Shown here: in pieces, positions 15,386 to 23,525 of the stretch
Layout of the letters: each line of letters begins with the position of its first letter
Numbering within the stretch: position 1 is the first letter of the stretch
DNA from: an uncultured Clostridia bacterium
GTDB lineage: Bacteria; Bacillota; Clostridia; Oscillospirales; Acutalibacteraceae
Direction: 5' to 3'
Length of the DNA: 63,881 nt
NCBI GenBank assembly: GCA_946187325.1
Contig: CAMHQC010000010.1
Coordinates: 1-63,881 of the forward strand
Made by a program: the position numbers and the translations under genes
Notes under the pieces: model-generated
What the model was told of the DNA's origin: nothing
What the model saw: only the letters and a program-made list of their open reading frames with translations
The model's database searches: none

Positions 15386-16558
15386 ATGGATATAAGACAG
15401 GAAAGCTTAAAGAAGCATTACGAATGGAACGGCAAAATCGAGGTTATATCGAGAGTTCCGATTAACACAAGCGAAGAACTCGCTTTAGCCTATACCCCGG
15501 GCGTTGCCGAGCCGTGTATCGAAATTAACAAGGACTACGAAAAGAGCTTTGAGTTAACCCGCAGAAATAACTTAGTCGCCGTAGTGACAGACGGTACAGC
15601 CGTACTCGGCTTAGGAGATATAGGTCCCGAGGCGGGTATGCCCGTTATGGAGGGTAAATGCTCGCTGTTTAAGGAGTTCGCCGACGTAGACGCGTTCCCT
15701 ATCTGCGTTAGGAGTAAGGATGTAGACGAAATCGCCCGAACAATTTACCTTATAAGCGGAAGCTTCGGGGGAATTAACTTAGAGGATATCGCGGCGCCGA
15801 GATGTTTCGAGATAGAGAGAAAGCTAAAGGAAGTATGCGATATACCCGTATTCCACGACGACCAGCACGGCACGGCTGTAATCGTAGCCGCCGCGCTTAT
15901 GAACGCGCTTAAAATCGTAGACAAGAAGATTGAGGATATTAAAATCGTAATAAGCGGTGCGGGCTCGGCGGGTATCGCTATCGCCAAACACATTATGAAT
16001 ATCGGCGTTAAAAATATAACTATGGTTAACAGCCGTGGTATAATCTGCGAGGGTGACGAGAGTTTAAATTCCGAGCAGGCTTATATGGCGACTATTACAA
16101 ACCGTGACCGCCAAAAAGGTCTATTAAAGGACGCGATTAAGGGTGCCGACGTATTTTTAGGCGTATCGGCTCCGAAGATTGTAACTCAGGATATGATAAA
16201 GTCGATGGCGGAAAAGCCGATAGTATTCGCTATGGCGAATCCTACTCCTGAAATTATGCCCGATTTAGCTAAGGAAGCGGGCGCCGCGGTAGTAGGCACG
16301 GGACGTTCGGACTTCCCGAACCAGATTAACAACGTTCTCTGCTTCCCCGGAATGTTCAGAGGAGCGCTCGATTGCAGAGCTTCTGAGATTAACGAAGAAA
16401 TGAAGGTCGCCGCGTCATACGCTATTGCCGAATTAGTCCCCGATGATAAATTATCGCCCGAGTACATTATACCCGAGGCTACCGACAAGCGCGTCGGTCA
16501 AGCTGTAGCTAAAGCGGTTATAAAAGCCGCGAGAGATACAGGCGTCGCGAGAAAATAA
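15386..16558 (+). CDS. NAD(P)-dependent malic enzyme
   Basis: This is a malate dehydrogenase (oxaloacetate-decarboxylating) that converts malate to pyruvate and CO2 with reduction of NAD(P). It is the short, roughly 390-residue bacterial form without a phosphotransacetylase domain. Family blocks include [20 protein letters not shown] (about 24-43), [26 protein letters not shown], the metal-binding [21 protein letters not shown] (about 155-175) and the Rossmann motif [16 protein letters not shown] (about 192-207). It is monocistronic: own promoter upstream, terminator at 16577. It supplies pyruvate and reducing power. Confidence 0.94.
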   Translation: MDIRQESLKKHYEWNGKIEVISRVPINTSEELALAYTPGVAEPCIEINKDYEKSFELTRRNNLVAVVTDGTAVLGLGDIGPEAGMPVMEGKCSLFKEFADVDAFPICVRSKDVDEIARTIYLISGSFGGINLEDIAAPRCFEIERKLKEVCDIPVFHDDQHGTAVIVAAALMNALKIVDKKIEDIKIVISGAGSAGIAIAKHIMNIGVKNITMVNSRGIICEGDESLNSEQAYMATITNRDRQKGLLKDAIKGADVFLGVSAPKIVTQDMIKSMAEKPIVFAMANPTPEIMPDLAKEAGAAVVGTGRSDFPNQINNVLCFPGMFRGALDCRASEINEEMKVAASYAIAELVPDDKLSPEYIIPEATDKRVGQAVAKAVIKAARDTGVARK

Positions 16559-16576
16559 AATCAACGCTCCCGAAGG

Positions 16577-16600
16577 AAAAGCTCCCGAGGGGGCTTTTTT
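16577..16600 (+). terminator. Malic enzyme gene terminator
   Basis: AAAAGCTCCC / GGGGGCTTTT hairpin followed by T6, starting about 18 bases after the stop codon. Confidence 0.8.
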
Positions 16601-16635
16601 AATTGAAAATTAAAAATTGAAAATTGAAAATTGAA
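16601..16635. repeat. Heptanucleotide tandem array (AATTGAA)5
   Basis: Five consecutive 7-bp units of AATTGAA, one with a single change (AATTAAA). It directly follows the malic enzyme terminator. Confidence 0.8.
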
Positions 16636-16660
16636 AATGAGTGTCGAGTCCTTGTTAAAA

Positions 16661-16695
16661 CCTACACCCTAAATCCTACATCCTATATCCTATTT
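16661..16695. repeat. Heptanucleotide tandem array CCTANNN, copy 1
   Basis: Five 7-bp units: CCTACAC, CCTAAAT, CCTACAT, CCTATAT, CCTATTT. Confidence 0.8.
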
Positions 16696-16735
16696 TCCTT
16701 GAGATTATTTAAAGTAATGTCCAGCCCAAAATATA

Positions 16736-16830
16736 GTCGTCTGTCTCGCGCTAAGAGCGCGCTCGCCATACTCCTTATTTTGCGCAGCGCTTTTGCTCCC
16801 TTTATCCGCCTCAGGCGGCGGTCGCAACGC
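16736..16830. other. GC-rich non-coding island between two heptamer arrays
   Basis: About 95 bases much richer in G+C than the surrounding spacer, with short palindromes (CGCGCTAAGAGCGCG, CCGCCTCAGGCGG). No convincing gene is seen on either strand. It may be a repeat element or a gene remnant. Confidence 0.4.
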
Positions 16831-16832
16831 TA

Positions 16833-16874
16833 CCTATAACCTGTAACCTATAACCTATAACCTGTAACCTAAAA
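16833..16874. repeat. Heptanucleotide tandem array CCTRTAA, copy 2
   Basis: Six 7-bp units: CCTATAA, CCTGTAA, CCTATAA, CCTATAA, CCTGTAA, CCTAAAA, running into A/T-rich DNA. Confidence 0.85.
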
Positions 16875-16890
16875 TAAAATAAAATAATAA

Positions 16891-16916
16891 AAAATTGCAT
16901 ACTTTTATGCAATTTT
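16891..16916 (+). terminator. Terminator-like hairpin upstream of the VapE gene
   Basis: AAAATTGCATA / TATGCAATTTT with loop CTTT, followed by T-rich sequence. It would isolate the VapE gene from upstream transcription. Confidence 0.65.
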
Positions 16917-16954
16917 TGCTCTTTTTGCGCTATAAGTGAAAGGAGAATTTTATT

Positions 16955-18514
16955 ATGTATACTTACAACTGGAAAAAATTGCTTTCACATTCGGTTGAGG
17001 AAGCCGACATTTTAAGCAAAACTTACAAGCATCAAAAACACATCGACTGTCTCGAGGGCTACTCGGGCAGAATAATCGTGGACGGCGAGAGCTACTCCAC
17101 CGACACGCTGAAGCTTCTCTACCTTGAAGCCGTAGAAAACATCTGCTCGCCCGCGGTACTGGACTTTTTAGCCTCGCTCGACAATAAAGTTTCGGGCGAA
17201 CTTATTAACGAAGTTTTCCTCGATTTAGCGATTGAACAGAAAAAGAAAACCCGGTTTTTCTCGGAATACGAAAAACTCACAAAGCCCAAAGATATACCTA
17301 AAACAGCTCAACCCGCCGAAGCCGAAAAGCTCAGCCTTTACTCTGTCGAGGACGCTTTATCGGAGCTGGAGGTAAACGTAAGGCTCAACCTCGTCACCAA
17401 GAAAATCGAGGTCGGCGGAATAGACAGCCTGTTTGAGCTTTACTCCAAGGCAAATATACTAAACATACTGCCGATGTTAATTCTCGACCATTTGCGCTCA
17501 AAAGGCGTAAAATCGCTCGGAATCGGCACAAAACAGATTGAGCAGTACCTGTTCGCTATCGCGGACAAAAACCGTTACAACCCGATTCACGAGATGTTCG
17601 AGGAATTCGAAAACGACGACGAGGGCAACTTATACGTACTCTACGCCCTGCTCGGTATCGAGGACGAATTTTTGAGAACGCTCGTAAAAAAGTGGTTTAT
17701 CCAGTCGGTAGCCTTAGCCTACAACACTCTCGACAATCCCGTAAACACCGAGGGAGTTTTAGTTCTGCAAGGACCTCAGGGCTGCGGTAAGACCTCGTTT
17801 TTCAGGCGGTTCGCACTAAAGCTCGAGTGGTTCACCGAGGGAGCGGTTATCGACGTTAAGAACAAGGACACGATTATAACGGCTCTGTCTACCTGGATAT
17901 GCGAGCTCGGCGAAATCGACAGCACACTAAAGCGGGAGCAGAGCGCGCTAAAAGCCTTTATCACCCGTCCGATAGACAAGATACGCTACCCCTACCTCTC
18001 AGCCGACAGCGAGCTTATCAGGACAACGAGCTTTTGCGGAACGGTTAACCCCGACCGCTTTCTGAACGACCTGACGGGCTCGAGGCGTTACTGGGTAGTA
18101 CCCGTTGACAGTATCGACAAGAAATTTCTGTTCTCTATGACCGAGGAGCAAATCAAGGATATGTGGGGATATTTTTATCACCTGTACAAAGAAAATCCCG
18201 AGGGCTTCAGGCTCACCGACAGCGAGAGAGAAACGCTCGAGAAACGCAACACAAGCTTTAAATGCGAGCTTAAATACGAAGAGGAGGTTCTCGATTTACT
18301 CGACTTCACCTTACCCGAAAGGGATTGGATAAAGGTTTCTTCGGCTAAACTCGCTGTATTTATTCAGGGAGCGAGCGCCGTTCAGATAGGTAGGGTTCTG
18401 TCTAAGCTCAAAGATGAGGACGAGAGGATTATTAAAGACCATTCGGGAAAACAGCGTTACTACATACTTCCTGTTAAGAAAAAACTACACAATACGTTAA
18501 AAGCTAACACTTGA
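16955..18514 (+). CDS. VapE-type P-loop ATPase (phage/plasmid replication helicase-like), orphan
   Basis: The C-terminal two-thirds match virulence-associated protein E / phage superfamily-3 helicase proteins: Walker A GPQGCGKT at residues 273-280, an acidic Walker B-like ICELGEIDS (about 309-317), the KRPIDK-type segment (ITRPIDKIRYPY) and the arginine-finger block NPDRFLNDLTGSRRYWVVPV (about 367-386). The N-terminal 230 residues show no primase motif, unlike many phage homologues. AAAGGAG precedes the ATG. VapE proteins normally sit in prophages or pathogenicity islands beside an integrase; none is present here. The gene is bracketed by heptamer repeats, so it looks like a stranded remnant or a domesticated gene. 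It has no internal stops. Confidence 0.82.
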   Translation: MYTYNWKKLLSHSVEEADILSKTYKHQKHIDCLEGYSGRIIVDGESYSTDTLKLLYLEAVENICSPAVLDFLASLDNKVSGELINEVFLDLAIEQKKKTRFFSEYEKLTKPKDIPKTAQPAEAEKLSLYSVEDALSELEVNVRLNLVTKKIEVGGIDSLFELYSKANILNILPMLILDHLRSKGVKSLGIGTKQIEQYLFAIADKNRYNPIHEMFEEFENDDEGNLYVLYALLGIEDEFLRTLVKKWFIQSVALAYNTLDNPVNTEGVLVLQGPQGCGKTSFFRRFALKLEWFTEGAVIDVKNKDTIITALSTWICELGEIDSTLKREQSALKAFITRPIDKIRYPYLSADSELIRTTSFCGTVNPDRFLNDLTGSRRYWVVPVDSIDKKFLFSMTEEQIKDMWGYFYHLYKENPEGFRLTDSERETLEKRNTSFKCELKYEEEVLDLLDFTLPERDWIKVSSAKLAVFIQGASAVQIGRVLSKLKDEDERIIKDHSGKQRYYILPVKKKLHNTLKANT

Positions 18515-18705
18515 TAACAGATGAAAATTTTAATCTGTTAGTCGAAAAAGCCAGTGTTTATCGGACTTTAGACTATATCCTAACAGATATACAGTAAATA
18601 TATATACATTATAAATTTTATAGTAAAAAAATTTATTTTTTTTAAAACTAATATATAGGTTTATAGAATAACACTTCCATCTGTCATTTTAACGCGGCTA
18701 TACAC
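18515..18705. other. A/T-rich spacer after the VapE gene
   Basis: No gene is seen. A hairpin TAACAGAT / ATCTGTTA lies just after the stop codon, and a second ACAGAT-containing copy follows at about 18581. It lacks a clear T-run, so termination here is uncertain. Confidence 0.4.
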
Positions 18706-18734
18706 TGGACAGTTTTAAACTAATATAGTATAAT
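18706..18734 (+). promoter_or_regulatory. Promoter of the lipoprotein gene
   Basis: TGGACA at 18706-18711, 17-base spacer, TATAAT at 18729-18734, then AAAGGAGG before the ATG at 18754. Confidence 0.8.
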
Positions 18735-18753
18735 ACCGTAAAGGAGGTATACT

Positions 18754-19398
18754 ATGAAACTTACAATTTTATCAATCGCGCTGGCGGTTATTACGGCACT
18801 GAGTTTTTCGGCGTGCGGTATCAGCGTTACGACAGAAACCGAACCCGAGACCGCTAAAGCTCAGGAAATTACTCAGGCTCAGGAAACTACAGTCGAGGAA
18901 ACGACCACAGCCGAAGCTTCTACCATAGCTAAAACCGAAGAACCTACCATAAAAACAAGTGAAAAGAACACTAAGGCGGCGGCTCCTAAAGCGGCGGCAG
19001 GTTATAAAACTCTTTATTCAAGCTTATTAAAGAGTAAGGGATATAAATATTTCGAGCTTATTTACGTAGACGAGGACGATATCCCTGAGCTTGTATGCTT
19101 TAACGGTTACGCACACGCTGACAGAACGGCTTTATATACTGTTTATAACGGCAAGCTCTCAAAAGTAGGAAAATACGGTATGTACGGCTCGATGGCTTAC
19201 GCTGAGAAAAAGAACAGGATTTTCGGTTATATGGGCGTTGAGGGAAACGACAAGCTCTCCGCTAAATACACCTATATGATTCAAAACGGCTCAGCCGTCA
19301 AAGCTCCCGACTATAAGGGCTATAAGAGTAAGCTTGCCGGTAACGACGGAAGTTATTATAAAAACAACGATACTAACAGAAAAAAGCTCCTTTCATAA
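18754..19398 (+). CDS. Hypothetical lipoprotein with Thr/Glu-rich linker
   Basis: A lipobox (LSFSAC, Cys near residue 21) follows a hydrophobic signal peptide, so the protein is probably lipid-anchored on the outer face of the membrane. Residues about 25-85 are a low-complexity Thr/Glu/Lys/Ala linker. The C-terminal domain (about 88-205) begins GYKTLYSSLLKSKGYKYFEL and contains YVDEDDIPELVCFNGYAHADRTALYTVYNGKLSKVG, cut here for length; this 'DIPEL' pattern recurs in secreted proteins of Clostridia without known function, and resembles a calcium-loop-like acidic stretch. The stop codon lies inside the gene's own terminator hairpin. It has a strong promoter of its own. Its location beside the orphan VapE gene between repeat arrays suggests an accessory cassette. 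Confidence 0.72.
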   Translation: MKLTILSIALAVITALSFSACGISVTTETEPETAKAQEITQAQETTVEETTTAEASTIAKTEEPTIKTSEKNTKAAAPKAAAGYKTLYSSLLKSKGYKYFELIYVDEDDIPELVCFNGYAHADRTALYTVYNGKLSKVGKYGMYGSMAYAEKKNRIFGYMGVEGNDKLSAKYTYMIQNGSAVKAPDYKGYKSKLAGNDGSYYKNNDTNRKKLLS

Positions 19399-19409
19399 GG
19401 AGCTTTTTT
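19381..19409 (+). terminator. Terminator overlapping the lipoprotein stop codon
   Basis: AAAAAGCTCCTT / AAGGAGCTTTTT with loop TCAT. The stop codon TAA spans loop and 3' arm, so translating ribosomes would have to clear the hairpin. Confidence 0.85.
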
Positions 19410-19426
19410 AATATCCGGCTTTAATT

Positions 19427-19475
19427 CTATAACCTGCAACCTATAACCTACACCCTACACCCTAAATCCTAACTC
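19427..19475. repeat. Heptanucleotide tandem array CTAYAAC/CTACACC, copy 3
   Basis: Seven 7-bp units: CTATAAC, CTGCAAC, CTATAAC, CTACACC, CTACACC, CTAAATC, CTAACTC. The last unit contains the stop codon of the converging methionine gamma-lyase-like gene. It is the same repeat family and orientation as at 16661 and 16833. Confidence 0.85.
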
Positions 19476-20719
19476 AAAATCTCATTCGCGGCGAGCATAA
19501 CGCCCAGCTTTCCCGCGTGGAAGTTAAGGCTTCCCTGCATCCATACGGCGTACGGCTCGCGCAAAGGCGCGTCAGCGGAAAGCTCTATAGACGAGCCGAG
19601 CGTAAACGCTCCCGCCGCCATAATAACCTTGTCCTCGTACCCGGGCATATCGTCGGGATAAGGAGTGACGAAGCTGTCTACAGCGGACGCGTGCTGAATA
19701 CCTACGCAGAATTTTTCCAGAGCCTCGGGAGTGCCGAGCTTAATAACCTGGATAATATCTCCCCTGTTTTCGTCGTACTCGGGGCTTACATCATAGCCCA
19801 GGATTTTAAACAGAGCCGAAGCGAACACGGCGGTTTTAAGCGCTTCTCCGCTTGCGTGCGGAGCGTGGTAAGCTCCTAAAAACAGCTCTCTTTCGACGTT
19901 TAAGGTCGCGCCCAGCTCCTTGCCTGTTCCGGGAGTAGTGAGCCTGTAGGAACACATCTCGACTAAATCTTTTCTTCCCGCGATATATCCGCCCGTCGGC
20001 GAAATACCTCCGCCGGGGTTTTTAATAAGCGAACCCGCCATTAAATCAACTCCGACCGAGAGCGGCTGCTTCTTCTCGATAAACTCGCCGTAACAGTTGT
20101 CGAGCATTACAATAACGTCTTTATTCACCTTTCTGACGGCTTTTACGATATTTTCAATGTCCCCGCAGGTCAGAGTAGGTCTGAGGCTGTAACCGCGCGA
20201 GCGTTGAATATAGACCATTTTACAGCTTTCGTCAAGCGTTTTTTCGATTGCGTTTAAATCAACAGTTCCGTCAGGTTTTAAATCAACTTCCTCGTACTTT
20301 ATACCGAAGTCGATTAACGAACCCGGGTAATTTCCCTCGATTCCGATAGCGCTTCTCAAAGTATCGTAAGGAGTACCTGTTACGCATAACATTTTATCGC
20401 CAGGGCGTAAAACTCCGAACAGAGCTACCGTTAACGCGTGAGTTCCGCTGACGAAATTATGGCGGACAAGCGCGTCCTCGGCGTCGAAAACATAGGCGTA
20501 GACCTCGTCGAGCGCGTCACGTCCTCTATCGCCGTAGCCGTAGCCTGTCGAGCCGACAAAGTGGCTCTCGCTTATCTTAGCGTTTTGGAACGCTTTAATC
20601 ATTTTATGCTGGTTATATTCCTGAATTTCGTCAATTTCTTTTAATTTATCTTCGCAAAGCTTCAGAGCCTTTTCTGAGGCTTTTATAATTTCCTCGGAAA
20701 TATTAAATATATTTTCCAT
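19469..20719 (-). CDS. Methionine gamma-lyase-like PLP protein (PF06838, 'aluminium resistance' family)
   Basis: This is a fold-type I pyridoxal-phosphate enzyme of the Met_gamma_lyase family (COG4100). Marks are HFVGSTGYGYGDRGRDALDEV (about 54-74, quoted partly), FVSGTHALTVALFGVLRPGD, the SRGYSLRPTL block, VMLDNCYGEF and the probable PLP-lysine region LIKNPGGGISPTGGYIAG. Length, 416 aa, is normal. The true substrate is not known; the aluminium-resistance name is historical. It starts 3 bases after the stop of the GNAT gene and is last in the murD-led operon. Its stop codon lies in a heptamer repeat array. Confidence 0.87.
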   Translation of the reverse strand: MENIFNISEEIIKASEKALKLCEDKLKEIDEIQEYNQHKMIKAFQNAKISESHFVGSTGYGYGDRGRDALDEVYAYVFDAEDALVRHNFVSGTHALTVALFGVLRPGDKMLCVTGTPYDTLRSAIGIEGNYPGSLIDFGIKYEEVDLKPDGTVDLNAIEKTLDESCKMVYIQRSRGYSLRPTLTCGDIENIVKAVRKVNKDVIVMLDNCYGEFIEKKQPLSVGVDLMAGSLIKNPGGGISPTGGYIAGRKDLVEMCSYRLTTPGTGKELGATLNVERELFLGAYHAPHASGEALKTAVFASALFKILGYDVSPEYDENRGDIIQVIKLGTPEALEKFCVGIQHASAVDSFVTPYPDDMPGYEDKVIMAAGAFTLGSSIELSADAPLREPYAVWMQGSLNFHAGKLGVMLAANEILS

Positions 20720-20722
20720 TAT

Positions 20723-21487
20723 TTATCCTTTCCAACGGTACTCCGACCATTCGCCGAACTCCTTAAAGCCGAGCTTGTTATAAAACTCGACGTTTTCGTC
20801 GGGCGCTCTGTGCAGAAAAACCCTCTTACCCTCTTTTACAAGCTTATTATTTATGTATCTGATTAGAAACGCGCCGTAGCCTTTCCGACGGTATTCGGGG
20901 TCGGTGGCTAACGCCCCTAAAACAGCGCCGTTATCGGTTTCGGCTAAGGTCATAATACAGCACACTAACTTATTATCGCCTGTGCCGTAGATTCTGAGAG
21001 TATTTTTACTCAGCTTATGCGCCGCGTCTAAAGCGAAGCTTTCGTAAGAAGGCACAGCGAAGTTCTCGCTTCTGCACTTGCTTATAAGATTATATACATC
21101 TTTAATATGAGGGCTGAATACCTTGAATGAGTTTTCGTAAGGCATAATATCGCTGCTCAAAAATACAGGTCCCGAAACTCTCTCCATACCGCAGTCGAGT
21201 TTATATTTTCCGTCACAGATAATGTTTTCCGCTCCCGAAACACGCATAAACGCGCTGACTTCCTCTAAATCCGCGTCATCGGTAAGCCTGAGTATAAAGG
21301 TCGATTCCATTCGGGCGATCAGCGCCGTGACGGTATTATCGACCAGTTGAACCCAAAAGTCAACAAAAGCCAGAGTGTAGTCGTAGGTATTATACAGGGC
21401 TTTTATCCTGCACCCGAACGGATTATTCACGGAAAGAGAGTTTAAATACCCCTCAATGTTAAAATCGTTATCGCAAATTTTTATCAT
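20723..21487 (-). CDS. GNAT-family N-acetyltransferase
   Basis: The C-terminal half (about 150-250) is an acetyl-CoA-binding GNAT domain: LAETDNGAVLGALATDPEYRRKG with the pyrophosphate loop YRRKGYGAFLIRYI, and the final FYNKLGFKEFGEW. The N-terminal half is a family-specific region with no recognisable motif. The substrate is unknown. The ATG at 21487 overlaps the TGA of the upstream M42 gene as ATGA, and GGTGG provides a possible SD, so I reject the longer frame to 21502. It is inside the operon that runs from murD to the methionine gamma-lyase-like gene. Confidence 0.85.
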   Translation of the reverse strand: MIKICDNDFNIEGYLNSLSVNNPFGCRIKALYNTYDYTLAFVDFWVQLVDNTVTALIARMESTFILRLTDDADLEEVSAFMRVSGAENIICDGKYKLDCGMERVSGPVFLSSDIMPYENSFKVFSPHIKDVYNLISKCRSENFAVPSYESFALDAAHKLSKNTLRIYGTGDNKLVCCIMTLAETDNGAVLGALATDPEYRRKGYGAFLIRYINNKLVKEGKRVFLHRAPDENVEFYNKLGFKEFGEWSEYRWKG

Positions 21488-22509
21488 ATTTTTCCACCGC
21501 AAATATCTTCCGAAAGTAACATAGCGAGCTTATAAACATCGTCGATATCATTTTTCGAAATCAGTGAAATTTGAGAATGAAGATATCGGCAAGGAAGCGA
21601 TATCGCGAGGGTTCTTACTCCCGCGCGTGATTCGTGGATAGCGCCCGCGTCATTTCCGCCCGCGACAGCTCGTTTAAACTGAAGCTTGATATCTTCTCTT
21701 TCGGCTATATCCTTAGCCCTTTCGATTAAACCCTTATCGTAGATAGTGCGTCTGTCCATATAGCCGATAACGGCGCCTTTGTCCACATTACAAACTTGCT
21801 TAAATTCGGATATCCCGGGAATATCGGCGGCGGTAGTAGCTTCGAGGACGATTGAAAAGTCGGGAGCTACAGAATACGCGGCAACCTTAGAGCCGTGAAG
21901 TCCGACTTCTTCCTGAGTTACGAAGGTAAAATACGCGTCATACTCTAGCTCGGATTTGAGCATTTCTATCATAATAAAACAGCCCGCTCTGTCGTCCAAA
22001 GCCTTAGACATAATTGTATATTCATTCTCACTATAAACGCTCTCGAACGTAATACTGTCGCCGAGTTTGGCATATTTTAGGGCTTCTTCCCTATTTTCAG
22101 CGCCGATATCAATATACATCGAGCTGTACTTAGGGATAGACTTCCGCTCGTCAGCGTCGCAGAGATGTATAGGCTTTACGCCGATTACGCCGTTAATATC
22201 GTTAATTTTAACACTCCTGCCCGGCAGTACACGTCGGTCGATTCCGCCTACTTCGTCGAACATAATATAGCCGTCACAGTCAATATCCGTTACGATAAAT
22301 CCTACCTCGTCCATATGAGCGGATATCATAAGCTTATTTTCGGAAGCTTTTTTACCCTTTTTAAAGGCGATAATGTTGCCGAGGTTGTCGATTTTACAGT
22401 CGGTAACACAGTCTTTTATCTCGTTTATAATAAGCTCGCGCACGGACTTTTCGCCGCCCGAGATACCGTTTTCGGTACATAACCTTTTAAGAAGGTCTAA
22501 ATTGTTCAT
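21484..22509 (-). CDS. M42-family metallopeptidase (second copy)
   Basis: This is a cytoplasmic di-metal aminopeptidase or endoglucanase-like M42 peptidase. Metal-ligand regions are visible: ISAHMDEVGFIV (His, Asp), ALDDRAGCF (bridging Asp), FVTQEEVGLHGSK (catalytic and ligand Glu), VLEATTA, and CRYLHSQIS (His). The start is ATG 22509, which overlaps the TGA of the preceding M42 paralogue (ATGA) and has GGAGG upstream; the longer frame to 22629 is an artefact. Length, 341 aa, is normal. Two adjacent M42 copies may form separate or mixed dodecamers; the substrate of each is unknown. Confidence 0.9.
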   Translation of the reverse strand: MNNLDLLKRLCTENGISGGEKSVRELIINEIKDCVTDCKIDNLGNIIAFKKGKKASENKLMISAHMDEVGFIVTDIDCDGYIMFDEVGGIDRRVLPGRSVKINDINGVIGVKPIHLCDADERKSIPKYSSMYIDIGAENREEALKYAKLGDSITFESVYSENEYTIMSKALDDRAGCFIMIEMLKSELEYDAYFTFVTQEEVGLHGSKVAAYSVAPDFSIVLEATTAADIPGISEFKQVCNVDKGAVIGYMDRRTIYDKGLIERAKDIAEREDIKLQFKRAVAGGNDAGAIHESRAGVRTLAISLPCRYLHSQISLISKNDIDDVYKLAMLLSEDICGGKI

Positions 22510-23525
22510 CTTATACCTCCTTTGATTACATACGAGCTGATTAACGCGGCGGTCTTTTCGATATCGTCTAAATCGGCTATCTCCGCCTGGGTGTGCATAT
22601 TCTTCTCGGGGATTGATACGAGCGCGCATTTTACGCCGCTTTTACTCACGGCAATATGGTCGGCGTTAGTGCCTGTTTTGCCGTTACAAACCTCGAGCTG
22701 ATAGTTGATATTTTCCGCTTTTGCCGCGGATTTCATTTTATTGAACATCTCCCTGTCGAGATTAGGCGATATACAGAGCATAGGTCCTTTTCCAAGTTCA
22801 ATACAGCTGTACGGACCTTCTACTCCCGGCTGTCCCGAAAAGCTCATATCAACACATACACATTCGTCTATATCGTAGTTAAACACAGAGGTTTTAGCTC
22901 CGACGGCGTAGGTTTCTTCCTGAGCGGACAACAGTATAATCACCCTTGAATTTATGTTACTTTCCGAGATAAGCTCAGCGGCTTTTAACACAGCGGCAAC
23001 TCCCGCCCTGTTATCGAGGGCGGAAGCTGTAATTCTGTTATTTAATAACATCTTAGGTTTTACATTGAACGAAGCCTTGTCGCCTATGGATACGAGTTCT
23101 TTAACCTTATCGGCGGGCAGTCCTAAGTCTATCCAAATCCTGTCGGCTGAAACAGCCTTGTCCTCGTTACCGTCCGATAAATGCGGCGGCATACAGCATA
23201 CTACGCCTCTTAAAGCTTCTTTACCGCAAACGGTCACGGGAGCGTCTAAAAGAGTTCTGACGTCTATTCCGCCGACGGTATCTACTCTGAGAAAGCCGTT
23301 GTCGTCGATATCGCTGACGATAAAACCGATACGGTCTAAATGGGCGTCGAGTAAGAATGTGTAGTCGGCGTTTTTATCGCCTAAAACAGCGGTTACGTTG
23401 TTATTAAAATCAACCTGCGCGTTATCGGTTAATTTACTTAAATAGTCAAAGCAATACTCGGACGCTGAATTTTCACCGCCCGAGACTCCGCTTACGGAGC
23501 ATAAATCAAAAACTAAATCTCTCAT
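22506..23525 (-). CDS. M42-family metallopeptidase (first copy)
   Basis: This is a paralogue of the following gene. Metal-binding regions are LLDAHLDRIGFIV (His, Asp), ITASALDNRAGVAAV (Asp), LLSAQEETYAVGAK (Glu pair), VCVDMS (Asp) and IPEKNMHTQAEIA (His), so the active site seems complete although the Glu block differs from the usual QEEVG form (QEETYAVG). Length, 339 aa, is normal. Its ATG overlaps the stop codon of murD by one base (TAATG). It is part of the same operon and probably acts in peptide turnover. Confidence 0.88.
   Translation of the reverse strand: MRDLVFDLCSVSGVSGGENSASEYCFDYLSKLTDNAQVDFNNNVTAVLGDKNADYTFLLDAHLDRIGFIVSDIDDNGFLRVDTVGGIDVRTLLDAPVTVCGKEALRGVVCCMPPHLSDGNEDKAVSADRIWIDLGLPADKVKELVSIGDKASFNVKPKMLLNNRITASALDNRAGVAAVLKAAELISESNINSRVIILLSAQEETYAVGAKTSVFNYDIDECVCVDMSFSGQPGVEGPYSCIELGKGPMLCISPNLDREMFNKMKSAAKAENINYQLEVCNGKTGTNADHIAVSKSGVKCALVSIPEKNMHTQAEIADLDDIEKTAALISSYVIKGGIR

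Noticed and set aside
15386..16558. Antisense frames of 80-100 codons inside the malic enzyme gene
   Set aside because: They have no SD, no family similarity and lie wholly within a well-supported gene; they reflect its composition.
16661..16874. CRISPR array
   Set aside because: Repeats are contiguous 7-bp units without spacers, and no cas gene is present.
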